Assembly (NCBI GenBank): GCA_011391015.1
Contig: JAABRH010000002.1
Span: forward strand, 1 to 64,000
Source of the DNA: Sulfurovum sp.
GTDB lineage: Bacteria; Campylobacterota; Campylobacteria; Campylobacterales; Sulfurovaceae
DNA length: 64,000 nt
Direction: 5' to 3'
Shown: piece by piece, positions 1 through 10,811 of the stretch
How positions within the stretch are numbered: the stretch's first letter is position 1
Layout: each line of letters begins with the position of its first letter
Position numbers and translations under genes: made by a program
The notes under the pieces: generated by a model
Database searches by the model: none
What the model was told of the DNA's origin: nothing
The model's input: only the letters and a program-made list of their open reading frames with translations

Positions 1-48
1 ATGCAGGACATGATGGCACAGATGAAAGGCGGGAGTATACCACGCTAA
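1..48 (+). CDS. ffh: C-terminal end of signal recognition particle protein Ffh (truncated by window start)
   Basis: Frame 1 reads MQDMMAQMKGGSIPR*; an Met-rich M-domain tail immediately upstream of rpsP is typical of ffh. Confidence 0.6.
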   Translation: MQDMMAQMKGGSIPR

Positions 49-260
49 AAAATGAATTAATCGGGAAGTTTGTATCATATACACACCCTTGAACGTACCT
101 TGTGTACGGGTTAATACAATTTTTATAATTTTTATGGTAAAATCGCGTTCCAAAAGTGTTGATGAGTGCTTTAGTCATTAAAAAGCAGTTGTCAGTACTT
201 AGCGCGCTCTTAAAGAGGCATATGCCTGCTTTGGGAAATATTATATTAAAAGGATAGACC

Positions 261-491
261 ATGACAATGATCAGAATGACAAGAATGGGTAGAAAGAAAA
301 AACCATTTTACCGAATCGTAGTAACAGACAGCAGAAAAAGAAGAGATGGTGGTTGGATTGAAGCAATCGGTCACTACAATCCGGTAAGTGTTAACAAAGA
401 ACTTACGCTTGATGCAGAAAGATTAAACTACTGGCTAAGTGTTGGTGCACAAATGAGCCCAACTGTAGCGAGACTATCAGGCAAAAAATAG
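261..491 (+). CDS. rpsP: 30S ribosomal protein S16
   Basis: [41 protein letters not shown] is the S16 signature; followed by khpA-rimM-trmD-rplS. Confidence 0.97.
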   Translation: MTMIRMTRMGRKKKPFYRIVVTDSRKRRDGGWIEAIGHYNPVSVNKELTLDAERLNYWLSVGAQMSPTVARLSGKK

Positions 492-496
492 TCCTC

Positions 497-739
497 ATGG
501 TTCAAGATTTTTTGCTCTCTTATACCAAACTCTTGGTAAACAACCCTGAAGATGTCTCCATAGAGATATCTCAGGTTGATGAGAACTTCGATGAGATTAC
601 TATTTTTGCAAACAATGAAGACATCGGTAAACTCATCGGCAAAGAAGGACGCATGATCAACTCTATCAAAACAGTCATTTCAGGTTGTAAAGCCAAAGGC
701 GGTAAAAACTACCGCGTGAATGTAAAAGCTGTTGAATAA
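497..739 (+). CDS. khpA: KH domain RNA-binding protein (KhpA/YlqC family)
   Basis: KH motif IGKLIGKEGRMINSIKTVISG between rpsP and rimM. Confidence 0.9.
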   Translation: MVQDFLLSYTKLLVNNPEDVSIEISQVDENFDEITIFANNEDIGKLIGKEGRMINSIKTVISGCKAKGGKNYRVNVKAVE

Positions 740-742
740 TTG

Positions 743-1270
743 ATGCCAAACGATAGTTCACTTATCGCTCAAATAGGACGTACTATCGGACTATGGGGCG
801 ACCTTAAATTTCATCTTCACACCGATTTTCCAGAACAATTTAAAATAGGTACAAGCTATCAAAGTGACCGAGGCAGTCTTGTCATCTCAGATATCAATAT
901 GACTCGTGGTACGATTCGTTTTGTGGGGTATGAAAGTATTGATGCTGCAAAAAAATTGACTAATGCTAAAATCTATGCGACGATTGAGCAAACCAAAGCA
1001 AATTGTGATTTGAAGCAGGGTGAGTATTTTTGGTTCGATCTGATAGGATGCTCAGTAAAACAAGATGATATTGTGTTGGGTGTTGTAGAAGAGGTTCAGC
1101 GTATGGCAGATACAGATTATCTCAGCATTAAAACCAGTGATGCTCTGATAGAGCAAGGATTGGCAAAACACTTTTTACTCCCTTACATAGACCGCTATAT
1201 TGTAAGCGTCGATATAGATGCAAAAATGGTCTACACCAAAGATGCAAAAGATATACTAGAAGCCAGTTGA
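743..1270 (+). CDS. rimM: 16S rRNA processing protein RimM
   Basis: Position between khpA and trmD; PRC-barrel-like C-terminus; ATG at 743. Confidence 0.9.
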   Translation: MPNDSSLIAQIGRTIGLWGDLKFHLHTDFPEQFKIGTSYQSDRGSLVISDINMTRGTIRFVGYESIDAAKKLTNAKIYATIEQTKANCDLKQGEYFWFDLIGCSVKQDDIVLGVVEEVQRMADTDYLSIKTSDALIEQGLAKHFLLPYIDRYIVSVDIDAKMVYTKDAKDILEAS

Positions 1271-1275
1271 GCATC

Positions 1276-1971
1276 ATGCACTTTTCTTTTGTAACCCTTT
1301 TCCCTGAACTCATTAAGGGGTATTTCACGCAGAGTATCCTCAAGCGGGCTATCGAAGATGAAAAAATTGCAGTTGATTTCTATAATCCCCGTGATGTGAC
1401 GACAGACAAGCATAACCGGGTAGATGCACCGATGATAGGCGGCGGAGCAGGTATGCTGATGTCTCCGCAGCCATTGATGGATACACTTGGCAGCATTAAA
1501 AAAAACAATCCAAGCGCGTATATTGTTTTTGTCTCTCCTGTGGCTAAACCGTTTATGCAAAATGATGCAAAACGTTTAGCTAAAAAAGAGCATCTTGTTT
1601 TGGTCAGTGGAAGATATGAGGGCATCGATGAGCGTGTGATAGAAGCGTATGCAGATGAGCTTTTTTCCATAGGAGATTACATCTTAACAGGTGGAGAGTT
1701 GGCAAGTTTGGTTCTGTGTGATGCGATTAGCCGTAACGTAGAAGGGGTATTGGGCAATAGTGATTCTTTGAGTGTGGAAAGTTTTGAATCGTCGCTTTTG
1801 GAAGCCCCTTCTTTTACGAAACCTATAAATTATGAGGGTGCAGAGGTTATTTCAGAATTTCTAAAGGGTAATCATAGTAAAATCACGGACTTAAAAAGAG
1901 GGCTGGCTTTGTGTAAAACAAAGTATTTTAGGCCGGACTTATACAAAAAAGGTATAACAGATGAGAAATAA
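1276..1971 (+). CDS. trmD: tRNA (guanine-N1-)-methyltransferase
   Basis: [24 protein letters not shown] and [12 protein letters not shown] motifs. Confidence 0.97.
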   Translation: MHFSFVTLFPELIKGYFTQSILKRAIEDEKIAVDFYNPRDVTTDKHNRVDAPMIGGGAGMLMSPQPLMDTLGSIKKNNPSAYIVFVSPVAKPFMQNDAKRLAKKEHLVLVSGRYEGIDERVIEAYADELFSIGDYILTGGELASLVLCDAISRNVEGVLGNSDSLSVESFESSLLEAPSFTKPINYEGAEVISEFLKGNHSKITDLKRGLALCKTKYFRPDLYKKGITDEK

Positions 1972-2320
1972 ATACATCGAAAGCTTCGAGCAAGCACAGA
2001 TAGAAAGCAAAAATATCCCAGCATTTAGAGCGGGTGATACACTTAGGGTAGCCGTTAACATTAAAGAAGGTGAAAAAACAAGAGTTCAGAACTTTGAAGG
2101 TTTATGCATCGCACTTAGAGGCCAAGGAACAGGTAAAACATTTATGGTAAGAAAAATCGGTGCCAACAGTGTTGGTGTTGAGAGAATCTTCCCTCTTTAT
2201 TCAAACTCTATCGAAAGTATTGAAGTACTTAGAAGAGGTAGAATCAGAAGAGCTAAACTGTTCTATCTTAGAGACCTTAAAGGTAAAGCAGCACGTATCA
2301 AAGAGCTTAGAAGAAAGTAA
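1961..2320 (+). CDS. rplS: 50S ribosomal protein L19
   Basis: [26 protein letters not shown] and [20 protein letters not shown]. Confidence 0.97.
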   Translation: MRNKYIESFEQAQIESKNIPAFRAGDTLRVAVNIKEGEKTRVQNFEGLCIALRGQGTGKTFMVRKIGANSVGVERIFPLYSNSIESIEVLRRGRIRRAKLFYLRDLKGKAARIKELRRK

Positions 2321-2345
2321 TCTTTTTCGCTTTGTATCTCTAAAC

Positions 2346-2369
2346 GTATGACAAATTTTTTTGTCATAC
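2346..2369. terminator. Stem-loop between convergent rplS and smpB
   Basis: Perfect inverted repeat GTATGACAAA-TTTT-TTTGTCATAC. Confidence 0.6.
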
Positions 2370-2444
2370 AATTTTCATGCAACCCTTCCTACAAATTTTT
2401 TAAAAAATCTTTATTTTACAATCAGAGAACATTACACCTGAAAT

Positions 2445-2954
2445 TTAGTATTCTCTATTTTTAATGGAGTGTTGGGCTTCGCGGTCAAGGGTTTTGGCTT
2501 TCATGTCTGCGCGTTTGTCGTGGAGTTGTTTTCCTTTGGCGATGGCGATGCTGACTTTGGCGAGGTTTTTTTCGTTAAAATATATCATCAACGGTACAAT
2601 CGTATAGCCGTCTTTATGGACTTTTGCGTAGAGTTTTCCCAGTTCTTTTTTGTGTAGCAACAGTTTTCTTGGCACACGCGTGTCTGGGACATACTGTTTG
2701 ACCGTGGTTTCAAGATGGGCAATGTGTGCATTGAGGATGTGGAGTTCACCTTGGATAAAACGACAATACGAATCGGCAAGATTGGCGCGTTTTGCCCGTA
2801 GCGCTTTGACTTCAGCACCCACCAATACAATACCTGCTTCAAATTTTTCAAGTATCTCATAGTCATGTCCGGCTTTTTTGTTTTGCGCGACGATGTTGAT
2901 GCCCAAGTCTATCCTTTGGAGTATGTTTTTCGCATTATAACATAAATTATGCAA
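2445..2954 (-). CDS. smpB: SsrA-binding protein SmpB (true start probably internal, near 2906)
   Basis: NKKAGHDYEILEKFEAGIVLVGAEVKALRAKRANLADSYC. Confidence 0.95.
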   Translation of the reverse strand: MHNLCYNAKNILQRIDLGINIVAQNKKAGHDYEILEKFEAGIVLVGAEVKALRAKRANLADSYCRFIQGELHILNAHIAHLETTVKQYVPDTRVPRKLLLHKKELGKLYAKVHKDGYTIVPLMIYFNEKNLAKVSIAIAKGKQLHDKRADMKAKTLDREAQHSIKNREY

Positions 2955-3001
2955 GAGGCTTTGCTGTGCTATAATGGCGTAATAATTTGGGGAGTGAAGC
3001 G

Positions 3002-3574
3002 ATGGAGAATCAACTTAAAAGATTGGTGTATGGGTTGATTGGCTTAGTTTTTTTCACTTTCACTTTTGTGAATGCAGAAGAAAATTTACCCTATCTTATG
3101 CCGCAATACAATGCACCTAAAAGCCCCATCAAAAAACTCGAAACAGATAAAATCATCATTGGCGCGGTTGAAAATGTCCGAATCGTTCCTCCCAACATTG
3201 TACTTAAAGCACGCATTGACACAGGAGCAAAAACGACCTCTGTCGATGCGCGCAACATCACCCCGTTTATGCATGAAGGGCAACAGTGGGTTCGCTTTGA
3301 CTGTATCTCCGGTACCAAGGCGTACACTATCAAAAAAAGAGTGGTCTCCACAGTACAGATCAAGCGTCACAACAAAAGCCCCCAAACGCGTTTTGTAGTA
3401 AAGATGCGTATCACGCTAGGGGATGTGTCGCGTATGATTGAAGTAAATTTGAACAATCGTGATGCTTATACGTATCCTGTACTGATAGGACGTAATTTCT
3501 TACGTGATACCTTTATTGTAGATATTGTTAAGCGGTACCGATATGCACCTAAAGAATATCGAAGTAAAAAGTAA
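3002..3574 (+). CDS. Retropepsin-like ATP-dependent zinc protease family protein, with signal peptide
   Basis: RIDTGAKTTSVDARNI and PVLIGRNFL motifs, hydrophobic N-terminus. Confidence 0.8.
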   Translation: MENQLKRLVYGLIGLVFFTFTFVNAEENLPYLMPQYNAPKSPIKKLETDKIIIGAVENVRIVPPNIVLKARIDTGAKTTSVDARNITPFMHEGQQWVRFDCISGTKAYTIKKRVVSTVQIKRHNKSPQTRFVVKMRITLGDVSRMIEVNLNNRDAYTYPVLIGRNFLRDTFIVDIVKRYRYAPKEYRSKK

Positions 3575-3583
3575 AGGTGATAG

Positions 3584-5356
3584 ATGAGTGAAAAGACATT
3601 TATAAAAGGTAAAGTGTGGGATTTGGAAACGTCTATTGCTTCCATGACAGATAAGTTGAGTGCTTTAGGGATACATATAGAAGAGGCATCGTGGAAAAAT
3701 CCTATCCCTTATGTCTATTCGGTACATATTCATGACAGCTCTTGCAGATTGATGTTTACTAACGGTAAAGGCGCGTGTGAAAAATCTTCACGGGCAAGTG
3801 CTTTGGGTGAGTTTTTTGAGAGGATTTCGTGTAATTATTTTTTTGCAGACTATTATTTGGGTGAGGCTATTGCGAATGCGTCCTTTGTACATTACCCTGA
3901 CGAACGGTGGTTTGATGTCGCTCTAGAGGAGAGACCCAAAGGGCTGCTTGATGAAGCTTTGTGGGAATTTTATAATCCGCAAGACGAATTGCGTGTGGAA
4001 CAACTTTTTGATTTAAACTCTGGTTCAGGTGAACGGGGTATTTGTGCTCTGCCTTTTGTGCGTCAGTCTGATGATGTAACGATTTATTTCCCTGTGAATA
4101 TCATTGGCAATCTCTACGTCAGTAACGGCATGTCAGCAGGCAATACGATGAATGAAGCCAAAGTACAGGCACTTTCAGAGATTTGTGAACGCTATGTTAA
4201 AAACAAAGTCATCGCCGAGGGGATTTGTCTGCCGATGATTCCCGATACGGTACTTCAGCGCTTTCCTCACATCAACGCTTCTGTTGAGGCATTTTTGGCA
4301 AAAGGCTATCATTTGCGTATTGCAGATGCGTCTCTTGGGGGTGTATTTCCGGTCATTTCAGTGACGCTGATGAACCCCGATGATGCCTCTGTTTTTGCTT
4401 CTTTTGGAGCACACCCTTGTTTTGAAGTGGCGTTGGAGCGAACGATAACAGAGCTTTTACAAGGCAGAGAACTTGCAGATATCAACGGAAGCAATGAGTT
4501 TCAAGCCCCTAGTTTTAACAAAGATGAAGTCGCTGATCCTGATAATCTGGAGACACATTTTATCAATGCTACCGGTTTGCTCTCGTATGACTTTTTTAAA
4601 GAGAGCGCTGATTATCAATTTGTGGACTGGAATGTAGATACAGATACCCATGGTGAGTTGGACTATTTAATCGAAGTCATTCATGGGTTAGGGCATGATA
4701 TCTATGTTGCAGAATATGCGCATCTGGGTGTCAATACCTGTCGTATCCTAGTGCCGGGTATGTCCGAGATCTATCCCGTGGATGATTTGGTGTGGAATAA
4801 CAATAACGAAGGGGCACTGTACCGCGAAAGTATTTTAAATCTTAGACATTTAGAGCGTCAGCAATGGCGGGAAATATTGGATAGTCTGACTGAGGCGGAG
4901 TATAATGATATGCAAAAGGTAGCAGAGTTTATCGGGGTGGCACCTGATCTTGGTACTGTGTGGGCAACTTTGCAGCTGGGTGAACTCAAAGCGATGCTCT
5001 GCGTAGCTCTGGGCGAGTATGAAGAAGCAAATGAGTGGCATAACTGGTGTATCCACATCGCGCAGATACCTGTGGATAGAAAAAAATACTATCGATGTTT
5101 GCATGCGCTTGTTGAGATCAAAATGGATAAAGAAAGAATGCCGGAGCAGTATAGGGATGCATTGGAAAAACTCTATACACCTGAGCTGGTGGCGAGATCA
5201 CTTAATGTAATCGAAGGCAGAGAACACTTTTATGGACTGCATACACCGGGGCTTAGTTTGGAAGGTTTTATGAGACATCAGGGGCTTCTTGAAGGGTATG
5301 AAAAAGTTGCTCAGGCAAAAGCAGTACGTTGGCAAAACAAGGAAGCGCATGCGTGA
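3584..5356 (+). CDS. ycaO: YcaO domain protein (E. coli YcaO-like, with C-terminal TPR-like region)
   Basis: [27 protein letters not shown] and [13 protein letters not shown] motifs; overall length 590 aa. Confidence 0.85.
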   Translation: MSEKTFIKGKVWDLETSIASMTDKLSALGIHIEEASWKNPIPYVYSVHIHDSSCRLMFTNGKGACEKSSRASALGEFFERISCNYFFADYYLGEAIANASFVHYPDERWFDVALEERPKGLLDEALWEFYNPQDELRVEQLFDLNSGSGERGICALPFVRQSDDVTIYFPVNIIGNLYVSNGMSAGNTMNEAKVQALSEICERYVKNKVIAEGICLPMIPDTVLQRFPHINASVEAFLAKGYHLRIADASLGGVFPVISVTLMNPDDASVFASFGAHPCFEVALERTITELLQGRELADINGSNEFQAPSFNKDEVADPDNLETHFINATGLLSYDFFKESADYQFVDWNVDTDTHGELDYLIEVIHGLGHDIYVAEYAHLGVNTCRILVPGMSEIYPVDDLVWNNNNEGALYRESILNLRHLERQQWREILDSLTEAEYNDMQKVAEFIGVAPDLGTVWATLQLGELKAMLCVALGEYEEANEWHNWCIHIAQIPVDRKKYYRCLHALVEIKMDKERMPEQYRDALEKLYTPELVARSLNVIEGREHFYGLHTPGLSLEGFMRHQGLLEGYEKVAQAKAVRWQNKEAHA

Positions 5357-5582
5357 TGCACATCCAAACAACCCACTGCACGGCATTACACTTAAGCAGA
5401 TACTTGAAGAATTGCAGGCACATTATGGCTGGGAACTGTTAGCTCAGTTTGTGAACATACGCTGTTTTGCACATGAGCCCAGCATCAACTCTTGTCTGAA
5501 ATTTTTGCGAAAAACGCCGTGGGCGCGGGCTAAAGTGGAAGCCGTTTATCTGGTCATGATTGCCAAAAAAGAGAAGCCATAA
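5349..5582 (+). CDS. VF530 family DNA-binding protein
   Basis: [31 protein letters not shown]..[24 protein letters not shown] family signature; ATG at 5349. Confidence 0.85.
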   Translation: MRDAHPNNPLHGITLKQILEELQAHYGWELLAQFVNIRCFAHEPSINSCLKFLRKTPWARAKVEAVYLVMIAKKEKP

Positions 5583-6539
5583 TCAATACGCTTTAAGGGC
5601 TTGGTTGATTTGGATGTATGCCTGAAGTGGCGTGGTTTCAAAGTAGGGGATATTGTACTTTTGCGCAAAGGCTTTGGTGATTTTTTGTACTTTTAGAAGG
5701 TGAAAGCGCGGGGCTTTAGGGAAGAGATGGTGTTCTATCTGGGTATTGAGTCCGCCATAAAACCAGTGTATGAAACTGCCGCCTTTTAAAGAGCGGCTTC
5801 CCCTCATCTGCAGCTCAAGCCAAGAGAAATCTTTGGCTTCTTCTTCATGGAATGTCTCGCAGCCTAAATGGTTGGTGATAAATCCAAACGCCAGCCATGG
5901 CGAGAGTACAAAGTTGAGTGTCAGGGCTACGATGAGTGTATCCGTAGTGCCTATTTGATAGAGCAATGTTCCCCATATCAGTGGCCAATGCAAAAGCATG
6001 AGCGCCAGTTCGCCCCAGAGTTTACGTGTGATGACAAATTTGTAAGATTGTGCGATAAATGCAGGAAACATAAAAAAGAGCGCCCCCCAAAAGATGATAT
6101 GTTTATATTTTTTGATGAAGGGTTTGTTTCCTCTGTTTGGTGTAAACGCACCGTCAAGCGCACGGATATCAGCATCTTTTTCGATGATATTGCAGTAGGT
6201 GTGGTGATTGACATTGTGTTTATAGTCCCACCATGAGGAGGAGTTTGAGAGTATCAGTGCAGAAAATGGGTAGGAGAGTTTTTTGGAAAGCGCTTTATTT
6301 TTAAAGTACTGCATATGCAGAATATCATGAGAAACAAACACAGAACGTGTAAAGACCAAAGTTAAAAAAAGCCCTAAAAGTACGGGATTCCAAAGCGGAG
6401 CACTCACAAGTGCCAGCACAACAGAGACAAGAATGGCACTCATCTCAACTGAACCGCGAACAGGTACACGTTTGAGCAGACCGGCATTGCGTACTTGTTC
6501 TTTGAGTTCATCAAACAGATGGGGATGAAAAGGTGTCAT
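5583..6539 (-). CDS. Fatty acid desaturase
   Basis: Histidine boxes HDILH, HNVNHH and QIEHH; multiple TM segments. Confidence 0.92.
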   Translation of the reverse strand: MTPFHPHLFDELKEQVRNAGLLKRVPVRGSVEMSAILVSVVLALVSAPLWNPVLLGLFLTLVFTRSVFVSHDILHMQYFKNKALSKKLSYPFSALILSNSSSWWDYKHNVNHHTYCNIIEKDADIRALDGAFTPNRGNKPFIKKYKHIIFWGALFFMFPAFIAQSYKFVITRKLWGELALMLLHWPLIWGTLLYQIGTTDTLIVALTLNFVLSPWLAFGFITNHLGCETFHEEEAKDFSWLELQMRGSRSLKGGSFIHWFYGGLNTQIEHHLFPKAPRFHLLKVQKITKAFAQKYNIPYFETTPLQAYIQINQALKAY

Positions 6540-6586
6540 AGTGCTTACTTTGTATATAAAATGGGAGTGATTATAACGGTTAAAGT

Positions 6587-7486
6587 TTAAGAATTTCTGT
6601 TTTTGACCCTAAAAAAGGTACTGCCACTGCCTGAAAAAAACCATCCTTTAGGAGCTAAGGCCTGCAGTTGCGCATAAGCCATACATGCAGCGCCATAGAG
6701 ATCATTCAGCAGCAGAGGATCTGAGATGGTGTTAAGCAAGGTCTCTGAGCCCATATGTTCCCACCCCAAAAAGCTATTTTGATTGATATTTGCCAGAAAG
6801 TTTTCTTTAAAGGTTCGATAGACAAGGGAAGTATCGCACCCGATATCAGGGGTAAAAAGTTCCAAGCTGAGCGGTTCTTCATCAAACGGTTGGACTATGT
6901 CTCCAAATCCGCTGACATTTGCGCTGGAATAGTTGTAGATAAAAAAGGCAAAATCAGCCCCTATACTGCTGCCTATGCGTGCGAGTTCTTGGGTACTGAT
7001 AAGAAGATTGCAGACTGCTTTAACCAAAAGCATAAATGCTGCCCCGTCAGAACTGCCTCCACCAAGTCCAGCTTGGGAAGGGATGCGTTTGGTGACAACT
7101 ACTTTATGATGGTAGAAAAAGTTGAGGATGTCAAGATCGCCCGTGTGTTCATTGAGTGCTTTGTAGGCTTTGTAGATGGTGTTGGATTCAAGTGGAATGC
7201 CATCACAGCCTTCTAGGGTGAAGGTGTCGCACTCACAGGGTACAAAAGAGATGGTGTCATAAAGATCTTCTATGCGCATAAACCGTGAGAGTAGGGTGTG
7301 ATATCCCTCTTTGTGCCCGGTTATTTTTAAAAAGATATTGACTTTGGCATAGGCTTTGATGCTGTAGATAGAACCCTCTATGCTGACGGGCAATGTTTGG
7401 CCGGTAGTTTTATTTTTGTGCACCTTTTTTAAGAGAGTGTCTTCTTCCCAATACCCTGCCTCATCACCGCCTGCAAACCCGCCCAT
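6587..7486 (-). CDS. ispE: 4-diphosphocytidyl-2-C-methyl-D-erythritol kinase (start uncertain, N-terminus of ORF is unusually long)
   Basis: AYAKVNIFLKITGHKEGYHTLLSRF and PSQAGLGGGSSDGAA. Confidence 0.92.
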   Translation of the reverse strand: MGGFAGGDEAGYWEEDTLLKKVHKNKTTGQTLPVSIEGSIYSIKAYAKVNIFLKITGHKEGYHTLLSRFMRIEDLYDTISFVPCECDTFTLEGCDGIPLESNTIYKAYKALNEHTGDLDILNFFYHHKVVVTKRIPSQAGLGGGSSDGAAFMLLVKAVCNLLISTQELARIGSSIGADFAFFIYNYSSANVSGFGDIVQPFDEEPLSLELFTPDIGCDTSLVYRTFKENFLANINQNSFLGWEHMGSETLLNTISDPLLLNDLYGAACMAYAQLQALAPKGWFFSGSGSTFFRVKNRNS

Positions 7487-7561
7487 ATTAACCCTTTCTT
7501 GTAAAAATCGTAGGATAATTATACTGTTTTTAGCATTTAACTTTTGGCAAGTGCTTTCTAC

Positions 7562-8392
7562 TCAGGTTTCTTCAAACTTAGCCAGTCGGTTCAAACGATA
7601 ATGTACCTCTTTGTTGGCTATCTCAATGATAGAAAAAAATTCTGAGGTCTCAATCAGGTAGGTACCGTCTTCTTTTATCTCAAAATCATCCACACTGAGC
7701 TTTTTACCCAGCTCAATCTGCTCTTCTTCTGCTTTAAAACGATTAAGCGGTATGGACAGATGGGTAAAAGGATTAAGTGCTTTTTCTTCATCATAGTAAA
7801 ACTGACCCTCATGCACACGGTGCAGGCTTGAAAGCGTGGCATCTACGCCTAGTTTATCGGCAAGCAGAGCTCCAAGAGAGCGTATGTACGTGCCTTCGCT
7901 GACTGTCGCCTCAAAGTGGACAAAAGGGTGGGTGTAGTGCAACAGTTTGATAGAGTAAATGGTGGAAGTGATGCTTTTGAGTGTCACCTCTTTGCCTTCA
8001 CGTGCCAAGGCATAGGCACGTTTGCCATCTACTCTTTTTGCACTGAATTTGGGCGGATAATAGGTAAGTTCACCTTCGAGTGAAACAAGAGCTTCTTTGA
8101 TGGTTTTTTCTTCAAGCGGAGGTACTTCTTTAATGCTGTCTACATTTTCGATGTCAAGACTGCAAGAATTAGCCCCCAGCCATAGGGTTGCTCGGTAGGT
8201 TTTTGGGGTTTTGGCTAGGTACTGAAAAAGCTTGGTGTACTGACCCGTGGCAACGATGAGACAGCCCGTGGCAAATGGATCCAGTGTACCCGAAAACCCT
8301 ACTTTTTTGGTTTTGTATTTTCTTTTAACATACCCCATGTAGCCATTGGAAGTACGAAAGATAGGTTTATTTACAACAAATAGTCTGTTCAT
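7562..8392 (-). CDS. truB: tRNA pseudouridine(55) synthase
   Basis: KKVGFSGTLDPFATGCLIVATGQYTK. Confidence 0.95.
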   Translation of the reverse strand: MNRLFVVNKPIFRTSNGYMGYVKRKYKTKKVGFSGTLDPFATGCLIVATGQYTKLFQYLAKTPKTYRATLWLGANSCSLDIENVDSIKEVPPLEEKTIKEALVSLEGELTYYPPKFSAKRVDGKRAYALAREGKEVTLKSITSTIYSIKLLHYTHPFVHFEATVSEGTYIRSLGALLADKLGVDATLSSLHRVHEGQFYYDEEKALNPFTHLSIPLNRFKAEEEQIELGKKLSVDDFEIKEDGTYLIETSEFFSIIEIANKEVHYRLNRLAKFEET

Positions 8393-8540
8393 ACTGTCGT
8401 CTTAACCATTTCTGTCGTAGCGAACACCCTTGAAAGCGAAGCGATTTGAGAGCTGTGACGATTTTTGCCTACTTTTATAAAAAAGTAGAAAGGAAAATAG
8501 AAACTATAAACAGATTTTGGTTGCATAATAGGATACTGCT

Positions 8541-10607
8541 TTATATGCTTTGGACAAAAGAGCTTAAAATCTCTTTTTTGTTCCCGCCAAAGTTAATAAG
8601 CAGCTTATACTCTTTACCCGATTTGTTCGCCTCTTGCACACGACCTATGCCAAAAATCTTATGTTTGACAAGATCCCCTTTTTTAAAGGCTGAACTTTTA
8701 GTAATCTTCAGGCTGGTATCTTGGATGAGTCCTGCTTCACCCAAAAATCGGCTTTTGTCTATCATCTTGCGGCGGCCTTTGTAGAAACGGCTATCGACAT
8801 AACACAAGGTCAGATCAGATTTGGCTCTGGTGATAGCCACATAACCCAAACGGCGCTCCTCTTCCATATTGGTGCCTTCACCAAGCAGCGGAAAAAATTC
8901 CTCTTCTAACCCGATGACAAAAAGATGTTCAAACTCCAAGCCTTTGGCAGCGTGGATACTCATGATGGTAATCGCATTTTCTTCTATCTGGTCTTGATCG
9001 CTTTGAAGTGAGATGTCATTGAGAAATTCATCCAGACTCAGTTCAGGGTTTTTCAATATGGCATCTCTAAAGTATCCGTAAAACTCATCGATGTTTAAGA
9101 TGCGTTCAAAACCATCCGGCATCGGTGCATAATGGTTTTTAAATCCGATTCTCTCTTCAAAAAGGGTGATGAAATTACCCGGTGCGTGGTGTATCTCTTC
9201 TTGCAGTAACTCTATATCTTCTACCATTTTTCCCAGTGCGGTTAAGACTTTTTTGCTGGCAATAGAAGCAAGTTGGTCAGTCAGTGAGGTTTTGATGTAC
9301 TTAAAGAGCGAAGAGCCTGCATCATACGCTGCTTTTTGCAGTTTTTCAATGGATGCTTTGCCGATACCTCTTTTGGGTTTATTGATGATGCGCAGGAGCG
9401 AAAAGTCATCATGCGGGTTGGAAAGCACCCGAAGGTAAGAGATAAGATCTTTGATCTCAGCACGTTCATAAAAGCGCATCCCTCCGATAAGTTTAAAACT
9501 CAATCCCTCTTTGCCAAATCCTTCTTCCAGTGAACGTGAAAGGGCATTGATTCGGTAGAGTACAGCGATCTCATCAGGATTGGCACCGGACTCCAGAAGG
9601 TTTTTGATGGCGCGTGCAATGGCTCTTGCTTCCATCGACTCATCAAGCGAGTGAAGCAGTTTGACCTCTTGTCCTTCACCTTTGTGTGACGTGAGTTTTT
9701 TGCCCAGTCGTGTAGAGTTGTGTTCGATGAGGGTATTGGCTGCATGAAGGATGGGTTGGGTGGAGCGGTAGTTGGTTTCAAGTTTGACTGTTTTACATAC
9801 GCTAAAGTTATCGGCAAACTCCAAGATGTTGCGGATATTTGCACCTCTCCAACCATAGATGCTCTGGTCGTCATCTCCTACAACACAGAGGTTGTTGTGC
9901 TCTGAAGCAAGTAGCTGCAGAAGCTGAAACTGCAGCTCGTTGGTATCTTGGTATTCATCGACCATGATGTAGCGGTACCGTTTGCTTGTTTGGCGTCTGA
10001 TTTCATCATCCTGCTTGAGTATCTGGTAGCTCAGCATCAAAAGATCATCAAAATCAACCAAATTGTTTTCTTCGATATTGGCCTGATATTTCGCATAAAT
10101 GGCTGCGATTTGTTTGTAATCAGGCAGTTCTGCTTTTTCCAAAACGACTTCAGGGGAGAGGATAGAGTTTTTGTATTTTGAAATTTCTGAAGCGATAAAT
10201 GCGATGTTGAGTTCACTTTTGAGTTCTTTGGCTATGGAACGTAAAAGTCGTTTCTTGTCATCACTGTCTATGATTACAAAGGCATTGCTTCTGCCTAGTT
10301 TTTCGATGTGGAATTTTAAAAAAAGTAAACCAAACTTATGGAAAGTACACAGAAGCGGAGGATAGGAGAGCGAGTTGGGCATCAACTTGAGTGCGCGTTC
10401 TCTCATTTCGGCTGCGGCTTTGTTGGTAAAAGTAAGGGTAAGGGTATTGGCAGGGTCTATACCCACTTCGCCTACGAGATACGCCAGTCTAGCAGTCAGG
10501 GTTTTTGTTTTCCCGCTTCCTGCACCCGCAAGGATAAGCATCGCACCATCTATGTGCTCAACGGCTTCACGCTGTGATGGATTGAGAGAATGTAGTAGTG
10601 TTTCCAT
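8541..10607 (-). CDS. UvrD/Rep-type superfamily 1 DNA helicase
   Basis: LNPSQREAVEHIDGAMLILAGAGSGKTKTL, VDEYQDTN, GDDDQSIYGWRGA motifs. Confidence 0.95.
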   Translation of the reverse strand: METLLHSLNPSQREAVEHIDGAMLILAGAGSGKTKTLTARLAYLVGEVGIDPANTLTLTFTNKAAAEMRERALKLMPNSLSYPPLLCTFHKFGLLFLKFHIEKLGRSNAFVIIDSDDKKRLLRSIAKELKSELNIAFIASEISKYKNSILSPEVVLEKAELPDYKQIAAIYAKYQANIEENNLVDFDDLLMLSYQILKQDDEIRRQTSKRYRYIMVDEYQDTNELQFQLLQLLASEHNNLCVVGDDDQSIYGWRGANIRNILEFADNFSVCKTVKLETNYRSTQPILHAANTLIEHNSTRLGKKLTSHKGEGQEVKLLHSLDESMEARAIARAIKNLLESGANPDEIAVLYRINALSRSLEEGFGKEGLSFKLIGGMRFYERAEIKDLISYLRVLSNPHDDFSLLRIINKPKRGIGKASIEKLQKAAYDAGSSLFKYIKTSLTDQLASIASKKVLTALGKMVEDIELLQEEIHHAPGNFITLFEERIGFKNHYAPMPDGFERILNIDEFYGYFRDAILKNPELSLDEFLNDISLQSDQDQIEENAITIMSIHAAKGLEFEHLFVIGLEEEFFPLLGEGTNMEEERRLGYVAITRAKSDLTLCYVDSRFYKGRRKMIDKSRFLGEAGLIQDTSLKITKSSAFKKGDLVKHKIFGIGRVQEANKSGKEYKLLINFGGNKKEILSSFVQSI

Positions 10608-10811
10608 TAGGGTTTTTGCTCCTGCTTAGTGTATTGATTATACCTTTTAAATGATTAGAATCGACATAAACAGTGTGTATTAACCTTTGATGCGTAAAAT
10701 AAAAATTATTCTAATAAGTACTACTTATGTTTAATTAAGTATAATTTGATATAATATAATTAATAACTAATCTATGTATAGTTGCATAAGAAAAATAAAG
10801 GAAAAAAATTC

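Noticed and set aside
1128-1670. Several antisense ORFs over rimM/trmD and similar shadows elsewhere
   Set aside because: Overlap strongly conserved genes on the opposite strand and show no family signature
3584-5356. YcaO gene as part of a RiPP (TOMM/thioamide) biosynthetic cluster
   Set aside because: No precursor peptide, dehydrogenase or E1/Ocin-ThiF-like partner nearby; domain layout matches the stand-alone E. coli-type YcaO
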